A DNA stretch of 64,000 nucleotides, taken from positions 44,136 through 108,135 of the forward strand of contig JAENZL010000007.1 of the NCBI GenBank assembly GCA_016841265.1, read 5' to 3'. The notes below the pieces were generated by a model that saw nothing but the letters and a program-made list of their open reading frames with translations, was not told the DNA's origin and made no database searches. Below, one piece after another: positions 1-10,023 of the stretch (the first letter of the stretch is position 1; every line of letters starts with the position of its first letter). The translations under genes were made by a program, and so were the position numbers. The DNA is from Methanobacteriota archaeon (lineage in GTDB: Archaea > Halobacteriota > Methanosarcinia > Methanosarcinales > Methanosarcinaceae).

Positions 1-1
1 T

Positions 2-2155
2 CTTGCTGGAGTCGTTCGCCACAGTGGAGAAGATAAAAAGTGGCGGGAACTTGCAAGCCTGCTTGAAGAGATTTTCACCCCGTCAACCATGGTCGGGCAG
101 ATGGCCGATGGTCAGGAACCCGATGGGACAAAGCAGGACCCTAAGCCTGTGCCGTCGCCCCACCAGAAGCTGGTCATTTTCACAGAATACCGGGATACGC
201 TGAGTTATCTGGAGGATCGCATCACTACTTTGCTGGGTCGAAAGGAGGCTGTTGTCACAATCCACGGGAGCAGGGGCCGTGAGGAACGGCTGAAGGCTCA
301 GGAAGCGTTCAAATACGACCCTGAGGTTAAGATCCTGCTGGCGACGGATGCGGCTGGGGAAGGAATTAACCTGCAGCGGGCTCACCTGATGGTAAACTAT
401 GACCTGCCCTGGAACCCCAACCGCCTTGAGCAGCGTTTCGGGCGTATCCACCGTATAGGCCAGACCGAAGTCTGCCATCTCTGGAACCTTGTGGCCGAGG
501 AAACCCGGGAAGGGGATGTCTACCGCACTCTCCTGGTGAAGCTTGAGCAGGCCCGGCAGGCCCTCGGAGGACAGGTTTTTGATGTTCTGGGCAAGCTCCA
601 TTTCGACGGCAAACCGCTGAGGGAACTGTTGTTGCAGGCGATCCGCTACGGTGAACAGCCTGAGGTGCGGGCGAGGCTTACGGAGGTTGTGGACAACGCT
701 TTTGATCGGGACCAGCTCCAGGCATTGCTTGAGGAAAAGGCCCTCGCACGTGACGCAATGGACGCGAGCCGAGTTCACCGCATCCGAGAGGATATGGAGA
801 GGGCCGAGGCTAGGAGACTCCAACCGCATTTCATTGAGTCCTTTTTCCTTGAAGCCTTCCAGCGCCTGGGAGGGACCTTGAAGCAGCGGGAGCCGCGCCG
901 TTATGAAATTAAGCATGTGCCGGCCCCGGTCCGGAACCGTGACCGCCTGATAGGTATGGGGGAGCCGGTGCTGCCGAGGTACGAGAGGATTGCTTTTGAG
1001 AAGCCGCTGATAGCGCCTCAGGGGCAGCCACTTGCGGCTTTTGTCTGTCCGGGCCACCCGCTTCTTTCTGCTACCATAGACCTTACGCTGGAACGGCACC
1101 GGGACCTTTTGCGCAGGGGCACGGTGCTTGTAGACGAACAGGACCAGGGGCTTGAGCCGCGTGTAATTTTCTATCTTGAACACGCCGTCCAGGACGCGAG
1201 CCGCACACGTTCTGGAGACCGGCGGGTGATTTCCAAACGCATGCTCTATGTTGAACTGGACTCGGAAGGGGGCACCCGACACCTGCAATATGCTCCTTAC
1301 CTTGACTACCGTCCCCTCGGGGCAGGAGAGCCGGGGGTGGAAGAGATTTTTTCCAGATCGGAGTGTGCCTGGATCAGTAAAGAGCTTGAACAGAGGGCTC
1401 AGGGCCATGCTGTGGCTAACGTCGTACCGGAGCACCTTGCGGAGATCCGTTCGAACAAGTTTGAGCTTATTGACAGGACCGAGGCTGCGGTGAAAGACCG
1501 GCTTACGAAGGAGATTATTTACTGGGATCACAGGGCTGAAGAGCTGAAACTTCAGGAACAGGCGGGCAAGGTTAATGCAAGGCTGAACTCCGGGGAGTCC
1601 CGCAAGCGTGCCGATGCCCTGCAGACCCGGCTCCAGAAGCGGATGGAAGAACTGAAACTGGAGAAGCAGATTTCCGCTCTTCCTCCGGTCGTTATCGGGG
1701 GCCTGGTGGTAGTGCCTGCCGGCCTGATTGCCGCAATGACCGGAAAGCTGCTCCCTGAAGTTTCGCACCCGACAGATACCCTGGCCTCCGCGGCCAGGGC
1801 CCGGGCTGTCGTGATGGAAACGGAGCGCAGGCTCGGGTTTGAACCTACCGACCGCGAGTTTGAAAAGCTCGGTTATGATATCGAGAGCCGCATCCCGGGC
1901 ACGGGCAGGCTGCGTTTTATTGAGGTAAAGGGTCGGGTTTCCGGAGCGCAGACCGTAACAGTCACTAAAAATGAAATTCTCTACTCTCTCAATAAACCGG
2001 AGGACTTCATCCTGGCGATTGTTGAGTTCCTGCCGGATGGACTTCACAAAGTCCATTACCTGCGCCGGCCCTTCCAGCGCGAGCCAGACTTTGGGGTGAC
2101 GAGCGTAAACTATGGCTTTGCCGAAATGCTGGTAAGGGCAGAGGAACCACGGTAA
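2..2155 (+). CDS. SNF2-family helicase C-terminal part with DUF3883 (5' truncated by window edge)
   Basis: The reading frame is open from base 2 with no start codon, so the N-terminal RecA lobe lies outside the window; 717 residues are visible. The helicase C lobe is clear: motif IV as KLVIFTEYRDT, motif V as TDAAGEGINLQ, motif VI as QRFGRIHRIGQ. A long charged, coiled-coil-prone middle follows. The last ~110 residues (FIEVKGRVSG, then ILYSLN) match the DUF3883 domain, which is common on helicases and GHKL proteins of defence loci. Role by family: ATP-driven translocation or remodelling on nucleic acid. It is the first visible gene of a plus-strand series with a GHKL ATPase, a DUF1156 methylase and a DUF499 ATPase, so a defence role is inferred. 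An in-frame ATG at 89 exists but lies inside conserved helicase sequence and is not the start. Confidence 0.9.
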   Translation, partial: LAGVVRHSGEDKKWRELASLLEEIFTPSTMVGQMADGQEPDGTKQDPKPVPSPHQKLVIFTEYRDTLSYLEDRITTLLGRKEAVVTIHGSRGREERLKAQEAFKYDPEVKILLATDAAGEGINLQRAHLMVNYDLPWNPNRLEQRFGRIHRIGQTEVCHLWNLVAEETREGDVYRTLLVKLEQARQALGGQVFDVLGKLHFDGKPLRELLLQAIRYGEQPEVRARLTEVVDNAFDRDQLQALLEEKALARDAMDASRVHRIREDMERAEARRLQPHFIESFFLEAFQRLGGTLKQREPRRYEIKHVPAPVRNRDRLIGMGEPVLPRYERIAFEKPLIAPQGQPLAAFVCPGHPLLSATIDLTLERHRDLLRRGTVLVDEQDQGLEPRVIFYLEHAVQDASRTRSGDRRVISKRMLYVELDSEGGTRHLQYAPYLDYRPLGAGEPGVEEIFSRSECAWISKELEQRAQGHAVANVVPEHLAEIRSNKFELIDRTEAAVKDRLTKEIIYWDHRAEELKLQEQAGKVNARLNSGESRKRADALQTRLQKRMEELKLEKQISALPPVVIGGLVVVPAGLIAAMTGKLLPEVSHPTDTLASAARARAVVMETERRLGFEPTDREFEKLGYDIESRIPGTGRLRFIEVKGRVSGAQTVTVTKNEILYSLNKPEDFILAIVEFLPDGLHKVHYLRRPFQREPDFGVTSVNYGFAEMLVRAEEPR

Positions 2156-2542
2156 GGTCTGAATGCAAAGTTTCCTTTAAGAAATTTAGAACCACGAAGA
2201 GCACCGAAGAAAGATAGAAAAGGTGATTGGGGTACTTGATATAATCCATCACTTTTCTATCGCACAAACGTTGTAATCTATCACGTTGACATCAGCTATT
2301 TCAGGATCTGCTTCATCGAATTTGACGGGTATTTCTATATCTCGACAGAATATTTTGATATCTGGAAAATCAACCTGCAAGAATACAGAGGTAAATGAAA
2401 TGAATTATCTATCACTTCTCTCTCACAAAAACGCTGCAGTCAAGCTTAAGCTTCCCTGGTCGTTACAGTGCGATCCGGGCTTAAGGGCTTTGAGCGCGAA
2501 TCATGAATTATCAAATATGACGGCACGGGAGAGGGTTCCCCA
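2156..2542. other. 387-bp intergenic region with an imperfect direct repeat
   Basis: No convincing gene. An 86-codon plus-strand ORF (2286-2546) has no recognisable features. Two ~40-bp stretches, 2241-2280 and 2404-2443, match at about 30 of 40 positions (both contain a TATCACTT-like core and an AAACG block), suggesting a decayed duplication. Around 2190 there is a short degenerate CCACGAAG-type motif. The gap is unusual inside an otherwise tightly packed island and could hold a separate promoter for the downstream three genes. Confidence 0.4.
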
Positions 2543-5500
2543 GTGATACCACAACCTGAGTATTTTAAGCGTATTCGTGAAGGTGCAGCAAAGCGGTGGG
2601 ATCAACTTGAACAGGATCCCGAACTCGCTGGACCATGGCATCAACTTTTCAAGCAGGTCCAGAGTCCCAGACATATACTATCTGAACTTCTCCAGAATGC
2701 CGATGATGCAGGTGCCACAGAAGCCTCTGTTCATGTTGAAAACGGGGTTTTTGTTTTCAAACATAACGGAGAGGATTTTACTGCAGAACATTTTGCTTCA
2801 TTGTGTCGCTTTGGATATTCGAATAAGCGGGCCCTTCATACGATAGGTTTCCGCGGGATTGGCTTTAAGAGCACCTTCAGTCTGGGGGACAGGGTGGAAC
2901 TCTTCACTCCTTCACTTTCAGTTGTATTTGATCGTCACAGGTTTACCGAACCCGTCTGGACCGAACCCCCTCTTCAGGGTGATGACTTTACCGTGGTGCG
3001 TGTAGTAATCCGGGAAAAGCGCCGCCAGAAGGAAGTTGAGAGGAACCTTCAGGAATGGCTTAAAAGCCCCGTCTCTCTGCTCTTTTTCAAAAGCATCCGC
3101 AGGCTTGCCATCCAGGATGAGGTAGTTGAATGGAAGAATATCGGGCCCGGCCCGGTTGAGAATACCGAGTGGGTTGAGCTTGTTGATAAAGGAAAAAAGC
3201 CGTTTCTGCTTGTCAGGTCTGCTTTTGAACAGTTTCCTGAAGAGGCCCTATCCGAAATTAAGGAAGAACGTATGCTCACTGCCGGAGAAGATGCTGATTT
3301 TCCTCCGTGTCAGGTCGAGCTGGTCCTTGGAGCAAAAGGCCGTCTCTTTGTCGTACTTCCAACGGGAGTTGAGACTACCCTGCCTTTTGCCTGCAACGCA
3401 CCATTCATTCAGGACCCTGCCCGCATGAAGATCAAGGACCCGGAGACTTCCCCGACAAACCGCTGGTTGCTGGAACGGGTTGGTAAACTGGCAACTTCGG
3501 TAATGCTCCGGTGGCTAAAGAATGACCGCCTTGAGCTTACCGAAAGGGCTCAGGCCTATGCCCTGCTTCCGAATATTGATAGAGACGACAGTTCTTTAGA
3601 AGGAATATGCGCAACGACTGTTGAAGAGGCATTTGACGTTATCCAAGAGAATAAGAGCCTCCTTCTTACGAATGATGGGGATCTTAAGCCAGCAAATCAG
3701 AGTGTTATTATTCCAAAGGAGCTTCTTGATGTGTGGCCTGCTGACCAAGTTGCTACTCTAATGGACGACGCAAATCGTCCAATATTTTCGCTCCATGTAT
3801 CAAATGCTGACCGGGAAAAACTTGTTCGATGGGGTATAATCGAAGAGATTACCAGAGATCAGGTCCTCATAATCTTGCAGAAAAAACACCTGCCAAAGCC
3901 TGAAAGCTGGGAGCGCCTGCTTAAGCTGTGGGTTTACATTGCTTCAGAACTCACTGGATATAGGTATAACCCGGACAAAGATAAAGTGCGTATTGTTCCG
4001 GTGAAAGGAAAAGAAGTGCTTTATTCTGTCAGTGAAGTTATCAGGCTTGGAGAAAGGAAAATACTCCAATCCAGCGAAGAATGGGAGTTTCTGGCAACTT
4101 ATCTTCTTGTCTTTAATAATGATTGGTCTCAATTTCTTGCAGATCAGCGGCGAAAGGTCAAGGAAAGTGAAAATGAGAAACTTACTGAGGAAGTAGAAAT
4201 CGCTTATACGGTCCTGCGTGCAGTAGGTATCGAAAGTTCCAGTGATGCAAGTCAGATGGTCGAAAGAGTTTCTACGGATTTTTTCAGTCAGGGGAAACAC
4301 CCTGTATCCGATTGCATTAAACTTGCTCAGATCGCGGCTAAGGTTGGAGCTACGGTTCGTACATCTTTCCGCTTCGTCACCCAAGACACACGTCTACGTT
4401 CTACTGAGGACGTCATACTTTTCGACGAGGACGGTACATTAGAGTATCTGCTGCCGAGTAATTGGGGCCAGAATCATTTGCTGCATTCCGATTATTCGAC
4501 ATTCAGCTCGTGCACGGAGGAAGAGTGGACAGGATGGATATCTTCAGGGCGTGCCGGACTTTTTACCTTTGTACCCCCACTACAGAAGAGAGTGTCTGTA
4601 TGGGGACGTCAAAAAATCGATCGTGAAATCCGTAATCGTGGATATGAGGGCAATATCTCTTTTCACTATGTAACGGACCAATTCGCAATCGATGATTGGG
4701 ATTTTGAAGGGATACACTGGCGTCACTGGCAATCTCTGGCGAAAGAAGACGATAAACTCTGGGGTCGTCTTGTTGAACGCATACTGGCTCAGCAGGATAC
4801 CTTCTGGTCGAAGGCCATAAGTGTGAAAGCTTTACACATTGCTACGACAGGCACCAAGAAATCAGTAATTAACGGTTCTTTAACTCCTGATTGGATTTTG
4901 AAACTGCGCGGGATTTCCTGCCTCCCTGATACCCGTGGATTTTATCGGAAACCGGCTGAGCTCGTACGAAGGACCCCGGAAACTGAGCCTTTCATGGACG
5001 TGGAACCTTTTATACACGGAAAGCTGGACAACGAGTCAAACCGCCAGTTGCTTGACATGCTGGGGGTATCTTCCGTTCCCATGGGGCCGGAACGCTTGCT
5101 TGATTGCCTGCAAACGCTTTCTAGGGCAGACGAACCTCCTGTATATGAGGTGGATAAATGGTACCGCAGGCTCGACCTGATGGCAGATACCTGCTCGACG
5201 GCTGATTTCCATAATATCAAGAATACTTTTTATGACGAAAAGCTCATTCTTACGGAAGACACAACCTGGGTTCAGGCCTCGGATGTGTTCCTGTCTACCG
5301 ATGAAGAAGATGTGCCGGGAGTGGCAGTTGTCCGGGCTTCGGTAAGAGATCTTGTCATCTGGCGAAAGATGGGAATTCCTGAACGGCCCACAGTGGACCT
5401 TGTCATCAAGTGGCTGCAGGGCCTGCCTTCGGGCAAAGCACTCTCACAGGAGGATGCGCGGCGGGTCCGTGCGCTGCTTGCACGCCATGCCTTACGTATC

Positions 5501-7123
5501 TGGGACGAATGCGGGCACTGGCTCAACCTGGCAGGGGAATGGGTCCCGGTGGATACAATAAGCTATGCTCTCACAATGCAGTCGCTTGTCCCCTGGAGCC
5601 ATTTACACAAATGGGTCAAGCAGAAGACGGTGGACTTCCACCTGCTGGGAGCGATCACGCAGGAACCACCATTTTCAGAAATTCCTACTCTGGCCAGCCA
5701 TATTGAGGAACGTTTCCATCAGCCCCCGTTCTTTAAAGGCCACTTCGAAGAAAAAACCTGGCTTAAAAGGCTTGGGTCAGAGCTTTGCCGCCTTATTCTT
5801 GACGATGAGGACAACACTGCCCGTATAAGGGCCCTTGCGGAAGATCTTGTTGAGACAAAATGGCAGACCACCGGAGGACTCGAAACTATTCCCTATATAG
5901 AAGGAACCCCGGCCGGAACTCCCAGAAGTGTTGAGGTCCTGTGGCTTGATAGGGTCCTTTACGTCGATGATCTGCCGAATGCGAAACTGGCGCGTAAAGT
6001 GCCTGAAAAACTTGGCAAATTTTTTAATCACCAGGACATTAACGCTGCGCTCAATTATTGTTATGGCCGTTCTCCTGAGGATGTCACCGAATATATCGAA
6101 GAGAATTTTGAGCTTCTGGAAATAGAAGAGGACGAGCCACCGGTTGCAGAGGAAGTCGAATACACGATTGTAGAGGAAGTCGAACCTCCGGTTTCAAAGG
6201 AGACAAAGCCACCAGTCGCAGAGGATGTCAAATCCCCTATTGCAGAGGAGACTGAGCCATCAGTTGCAGAGGAAGCTGTGGCCCTAGCTGGAGATACATT
6301 ACAGGAGGGACCGGTTTCACAGGATTCCGAATTTGCAGATGTATGCCCGACTGAGGCTCAGGCCGTTTCAGTGGAGAAAATGGCTGCATCAGATCCTGAT
6401 GAACACCTTATACCTGCATCCGAACCGAAAGAATGCGAATCTGAAATAATTTATGAAGAACTTCCCTCCGAGGTCGTGAAACCCAAAAAACCTCATATTT
6501 CTAAATCACCAAAGATGGGCTTCATTGGCAGGTTCGCCCAGCGCCTGGGTTATAAAAAGAATGAGGATGAATCCTCTTCTGATGGTCTCCCACTACTTGC
6601 AGCCGAATTGGAAGACGGAGAAAACGGAATAACAGGAGAAGAACCTCCTGCTGAGGCCCCGGAAACCAAAAAAGCCCACACATCAAAACCAAACAATCCG
6701 AGCATCATCGAGCGGTTCGCTCAGATTATGGGCTACAAAAAGGATGGGGATAAGTTCTATCATGCCGATGGAAGCTTTATTTGCAAGTCGAATGACAGTA
6801 TTTTTTCATGGGAGATGTGGTCGGCTTCAGGGGAACTGGTCCGCTCTTACTGGCCCAAAGACCACTGCCTCCAGATGGAACCCCTCCAGCTTGATGCCGA
6901 GGTATGGGGACTTGTTGACAGGTTCCCTCAAACCCATGCATTTATCCTCTCCGATCCGGAAGGAGAACCTGTTGAATTGACGGGAGAATCTCTCCGCACC
7001 ATGCGCGAAGAGGGTGAGATTACCCTTTATCCGGCAACCTACAGAATCGTTTATGAACCTGACCAGTATAACCCCGACAGAAATACACCCCAGAATCTTT
7101 TAATTTGCGCAAATGAAGAGTAA
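2543..7123 (+). CDS. Sacsin-like GHKL (HSP90-type) ATPase, 1526 aa, defence-island type
   Basis: The N-terminus has a HATPase fold of sacsin type: SELLQNADDAGATEA (about residues 47-61, N-box with E48, N52, D54), then FKHNGEDF and the glycine-rich lid GFRGIGFKS near residue 105. The ~1100-residue middle has no domain I recognise. From about residue 1195 there is a disordered acidic tail with a repeated VAEEVE/VAEDVK pattern. Then come two copies of a short motif, GFIGRFAQRLGYKK near 1326 and SIIERFAQIMGYKK near 1386, and a C-terminal folded segment. The start is GTG at 2543, preceded by a purine-rich GGGAGAGGG. The stop is 20 bp before the DUF1156 methylase start, so the genes are probably cotranscribed. 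Large GHKL ATPases recur in defence loci; an ATP-gated scaffold or sensor role is inference. Confidence 0.8.
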   Translation: MIPQPEYFKRIREGAAKRWDQLEQDPELAGPWHQLFKQVQSPRHILSELLQNADDAGATEASVHVENGVFVFKHNGEDFTAEHFASLCRFGYSNKRALHTIGFRGIGFKSTFSLGDRVELFTPSLSVVFDRHRFTEPVWTEPPLQGDDFTVVRVVIREKRRQKEVERNLQEWLKSPVSLLFFKSIRRLAIQDEVVEWKNIGPGPVENTEWVELVDKGKKPFLLVRSAFEQFPEEALSEIKEERMLTAGEDADFPPCQVELVLGAKGRLFVVLPTGVETTLPFACNAPFIQDPARMKIKDPETSPTNRWLLERVGKLATSVMLRWLKNDRLELTERAQAYALLPNIDRDDSSLEGICATTVEEAFDVIQENKSLLLTNDGDLKPANQSVIIPKELLDVWPADQVATLMDDANRPIFSLHVSNADREKLVRWGIIEEITRDQVLIILQKKHLPKPESWERLLKLWVYIASELTGYRYNPDKDKVRIVPVKGKEVLYSVSEVIRLGERKILQSSEEWEFLATYLLVFNNDWSQFLADQRRKVKESENEKLTEEVEIAYTVLRAVGIESSSDASQMVERVSTDFFSQGKHPVSDCIKLAQIAAKVGATVRTSFRFVTQDTRLRSTEDVILFDEDGTLEYLLPSNWGQNHLLHSDYSTFSSCTEEEWTGWISSGRAGLFTFVPPLQKRVSVWGRQKIDREIRNRGYEGNISFHYVTDQFAIDDWDFEGIHWRHWQSLAKEDDKLWGRLVERILAQQDTFWSKAISVKALHIATTGTKKSVINGSLTPDWILKLRGISCLPDTRGFYRKPAELVRRTPETEPFMDVEPFIHGKLDNESNRQLLDMLGVSSVPMGPERLLDCLQTLSRADEPPVYEVDKWYRRLDLMADTCSTADFHNIKNTFYDEKLILTEDTTWVQASDVFLSTDEEDVPGVAVVRASVRDLVIWRKMGIPERPTVDLVIKWLQGLPSGKALSQEDARRVRALLARHALRIWDECGHWLNLAGEWVPVDTISYALTMQSLVPWSHLHKWVKQKTVDFHLLGAITQEPPFSEIPTLASHIEERFHQPPFFKGHFEEKTWLKRLGSELCRLILDDEDNTARIRALAEDLVETKWQTTGGLETIPYIEGTPAGTPRSVEVLWLDRVLYVDDLPNAKLARKVPEKLGKFFNHQDINAALNYCYGRSPEDVTEYIEENFELLEIEEDEPPVAEEVEYTIVEEVEPPVSKETKPPVAEDVKSPIAEETEPSVAEEAVALAGDTLQEGPVSQDSEFADVCPTEAQAVSVEKMAASDPDEHLIPASEPKECESEIIYEELPSEVVKPKKPHISKSPKMGFIGRFAQRLGYKKNEDESSSDGLPLLAAELEDGENGITGEEPPAEAPETKKAHTSKPNNPSIIERFAQIMGYKKDGDKFYHADGSFICKSNDSIFSWEMWSASGELVRSYWPKDHCLQMEPLQLDAEVWGLVDRFPQTHAFILSDPEGEPVELTGESLRTMREEGEITLYPATYRIVYEPDQYNPDRNTPQNLLICANEE

Positions 7124-7143
7124 TTTACGGAGCATAATAATTC

Positions 7144-10020
7144 ATGACCTACAAGAAAAAACTCATCGAAGTTGCCCTCCCCCTTAAGGCGATCAACAAA
7201 GCCTCAGCCCGGGAAAAATCCATCCGCCACGGGCACCCCAGCACCCTGCACCTCTGGTGGGCACGCCGCCCCCTTGCAGCAGCCAGGGCCGTGATCTTTG
7301 CCCAGATGGTGGATGACCCCTCAGCTCACCCGGAAAAATTTCCTGGAGAAGAAGCCCAGGAAGAGGAGCGGCAGCGCCTTTTCCAGATAATTGAGGACCT
7401 TGTGCTCTGGGAAAACACCACAAACGAAAAAGTGCTCGGGCAGGCAAGAGAAGAAATCCGCAAAAGCTGGCTCTCCACCTGCGAGGAAAACGAAGATCAC
7501 CCACGGGCAGCGGAACTCTTCAACCCCGAAAAACTTCCCGCTTTCCACGACCCCTTCGCGGGAGGTGGAGCTCTCCCCCTCGAAGCCCAGCGCCTAGGTC
7601 TGGAAAGCTATGCCAGCGACCTGAACCCCGTGGCCGTCCTCATCAACAAAGCCATGATTGAAATCCCTCCGAAGTTCGCGGGCCGGCCCCCGGTAAACCC
7701 TGATTCCAGAAAGCAAAAAGGGATAACTGCCGGCGGCTGGAAAGGTGCACAGGGACTGGCTGAAGACGTGCGCTATTATGGGAAATGGATGCGCGATGAA
7801 GCGGAAAAGAGAATTGGTCACCTTTACCCGAAAGTTGAGATTACAGAAGAAATGGCACGGAAACGGCCAGATTTGAAAAAATATATGGGGCAGGAACTTA
7901 CCGTTATCGCCTGGCTCTGGGCTCGTACCGTAAAAAGCCCGAACCCTGCTTTTGCGCATGTGGACGTGCCGCTTGCTTCTACTTTTATGCTCTCCACCAA
8001 AAAAGGAAAAGAGGCCTATGTTGAACCGGTAATTGAGGGGGATAGCTACCGTTTTACTGTGAAGGTTGGAAAACCGGATGATTTGGAGGGCGCGAAAAAC
8101 GGAACCAAAGTTGGGCGCGGTGGACACTTCAAATGCTTATTATCAGGTTCACCAATGCGGGTCGACTACATCCGTGAACAAGGAATAGCAGGCAACCTTG
8201 GACAACGTATGATGGCTATAGTTGCAGAAGGAACTAAGGGAAGAGTTTACCTTGCTCCCGACACTTTATCCGAAAAAGCTGCTCAAAATGCTACACCATC
8301 ATGGATGCCAGAACAAGAGATCAATCATAATCCACGGGATATTCGAACTCAGTTATATGGACTTACAAAGTACGGTGACCTTTTCACCCCCCGCCAACTC
8401 GTAACTCTTACCACCTTCTCCGACCTGGTGCAGGAAGCACGAGAAAAGGTGAAGCAAGATGCAATCGCCGCCGGAATATCTGAAGATGGAATCTCTCTCA
8501 ACGATGGTGGGGAAGGTGCTCAGGCTTATGCGGATGCTGTGGCGGTGTATTTGGCATGTACTGTGGATAAACTTGCAGACTACAGTTCTACTGTTTGTTC
8601 GTGGATTTCAGGTGGCCAAACAATGAGGAATACTTTTGGCAGACAGGCAATTCCAATGGTTTGGGACTATTCGGAAGCAAATGTACTCTCCGAATCCACT
8701 GGCAGCTATTTGAGCTGCTGTGAACAGGTCATAAGAGTAATTACAGAATTTTTGGGTACTAATAATGGGTTTGCGATCCAATGTGATTCACAAGAGCAAA
8801 ATCTGAGTAAAATAAAAGTGATATCAACAGATCCTCCTTATTATGACAACATCGGCTATGCAGATCTCTCTGACTATTTCTACGTTTGGTTGCGCCGTTC
8901 AATGAAAGCAGTTTTTCCCACGGTCTTTGCCACTTTAGCCGTTCCCAAAGCTGAGGAGCTGGTAGCTACACCCTATCGCCATGGCAATAAAGAACAGGCT
9001 GAAACCTTCTTCCTCGATGGTATGAAGCGGGCCATGCATCGGCTTGCTGAGCAAGCTCATCCAGAATTTCCAGTTACCATCTATTATGCCTTCAAGCAGT
9101 CTGAGACGGAGAAAGAAGGTACAGCTTCCACGGGCTGGGAAACTTTCCTTGAAGCAGTTATCAAGGCTGGATTTACCTTAGGTGGCACATGGCCAATACG
9201 CACTGAACGAAGTGCCCGATCCACGGGGATTGGCTCAAACGCCCTCGCCTCAAGCGTCGTCCTTGTCTGCCGGAAAAGAGATCCCAACGCCCCCACAGCC
9301 ACTCGGCGCGAGTTCCTGAATGCTCTCAAAAATGAACTTCCCGAAGCCCTAACACACCTCCAGAACGGAAATATCGCCCCTGTAGACCTAGCACAGGCAG
9401 CCATTGGCCCCGGAATGGCAATCTATACGCGCTACGCAAAAGTACTCGATGCCCAGGGCAAAGCACTTACAGTGCGTGAAGCTCTTACACTTATAAACCA
9501 GATCCTTGACGAAGTGCTGGCTGAACAGGAAGGGGATTTCGACGCAGACAGCCGCTGGGCACTTGCGTGGTTTGAGCAGTTTGGGTTTGATGAAGGCGAA
9601 TATGGGGTTGCTGAGACTCTCTCCAAAGCAAAGAACACGAGCGTTTCAGGGATGGTGGAAGCAGGAATTTTGACCTCAAAAGGAGGCAAAGTGCGCCTTC
9701 TCAGGCCCGATGAGCTGCCAGGGGACTGGGACCCGGAAAAAGATTCACGGTTGACGGTCTGGGAGATGGTACATCACCTGGTGCGCTCCCTTGAGCAGGG
9801 GGAAAAATCTGCTGCCGAACTGGTGGCAAAGCTCGGGAGCAAAGCGGACACTGCAAGGGAACTTGCTTACCTGTTATACACCCTCTGTGAGAGGAAGAAG
9901 AGGGCACGAGAGGCGCTGGCTTACAATGCACTGGTGCAGAGCTGGCCTGAAATTATGAGGCTTTCAAGGGAGGAAAAGGCTCTGCCAAAAGGGCAAACAC
10001 GAATTATTGAGGAGGAATAA
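7144..10020 (+). CDS. DUF1156-domain DNA methyltransferase (N6-adenine type)
   Basis: The 958-residue protein opens with the DUF1156 signature ([18 protein letters not shown], about residues 25-45). It has a SAM-binding motif [13 protein letters not shown] near residue 136, followed by [13 protein letters not shown]. The catalytic motif is STDPPYYDN near residue 563, typical of amino-methyltransferases acting on adenine or cytosine in DNA. Motif order and size fit large DUF1156 enzymes. It sits 20 bp after the GHKL gene and 3 bp before the DUF499 gene, so the three are almost certainly one transcript. Inferred role: host DNA marking for the defence island, so that unmodified DNA is treated as foreign. 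No separate specificity subunit is visible. A solitary methylase role is possible, but tight coupling to two ATPases argues against it. Confidence 0.9.
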   Translation: MTYKKKLIEVALPLKAINKASAREKSIRHGHPSTLHLWWARRPLAAARAVIFAQMVDDPSAHPEKFPGEEAQEEERQRLFQIIEDLVLWENTTNEKVLGQAREEIRKSWLSTCEENEDHPRAAELFNPEKLPAFHDPFAGGGALPLEAQRLGLESYASDLNPVAVLINKAMIEIPPKFAGRPPVNPDSRKQKGITAGGWKGAQGLAEDVRYYGKWMRDEAEKRIGHLYPKVEITEEMARKRPDLKKYMGQELTVIAWLWARTVKSPNPAFAHVDVPLASTFMLSTKKGKEAYVEPVIEGDSYRFTVKVGKPDDLEGAKNGTKVGRGGHFKCLLSGSPMRVDYIREQGIAGNLGQRMMAIVAEGTKGRVYLAPDTLSEKAAQNATPSWMPEQEINHNPRDIRTQLYGLTKYGDLFTPRQLVTLTTFSDLVQEAREKVKQDAIAAGISEDGISLNDGGEGAQAYADAVAVYLACTVDKLADYSSTVCSWISGGQTMRNTFGRQAIPMVWDYSEANVLSESTGSYLSCCEQVIRVITEFLGTNNGFAIQCDSQEQNLSKIKVISTDPPYYDNIGYADLSDYFYVWLRRSMKAVFPTVFATLAVPKAEELVATPYRHGNKEQAETFFLDGMKRAMHRLAEQAHPEFPVTIYYAFKQSETEKEGTASTGWETFLEAVIKAGFTLGGTWPIRTERSARSTGIGSNALASSVVLVCRKRDPNAPTATRREFLNALKNELPEALTHLQNGNIAPVDLAQAAIGPGMAIYTRYAKVLDAQGKALTVREALTLINQILDEVLAEQEGDFDADSRWALAWFEQFGFDEGEYGVAETLSKAKNTSVSGMVEAGILTSKGGKVRLLRPDELPGDWDPEKDSRLTVWEMVHHLVRSLEQGEKSAAELVAKLGSKADTARELAYLLYTLCERKKRAREALAYNALVQSWPEIMRLSREEKALPKGQTRIIEEE

Positions 10021-10023
10021 AGC

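Noticed and set aside
83..2056. 657-codon minus-strand ORF
   Set aside because: It lies opposite the helicase frame, has no recognisable motifs, and reflects the high GC content and codon pattern of the real gene.
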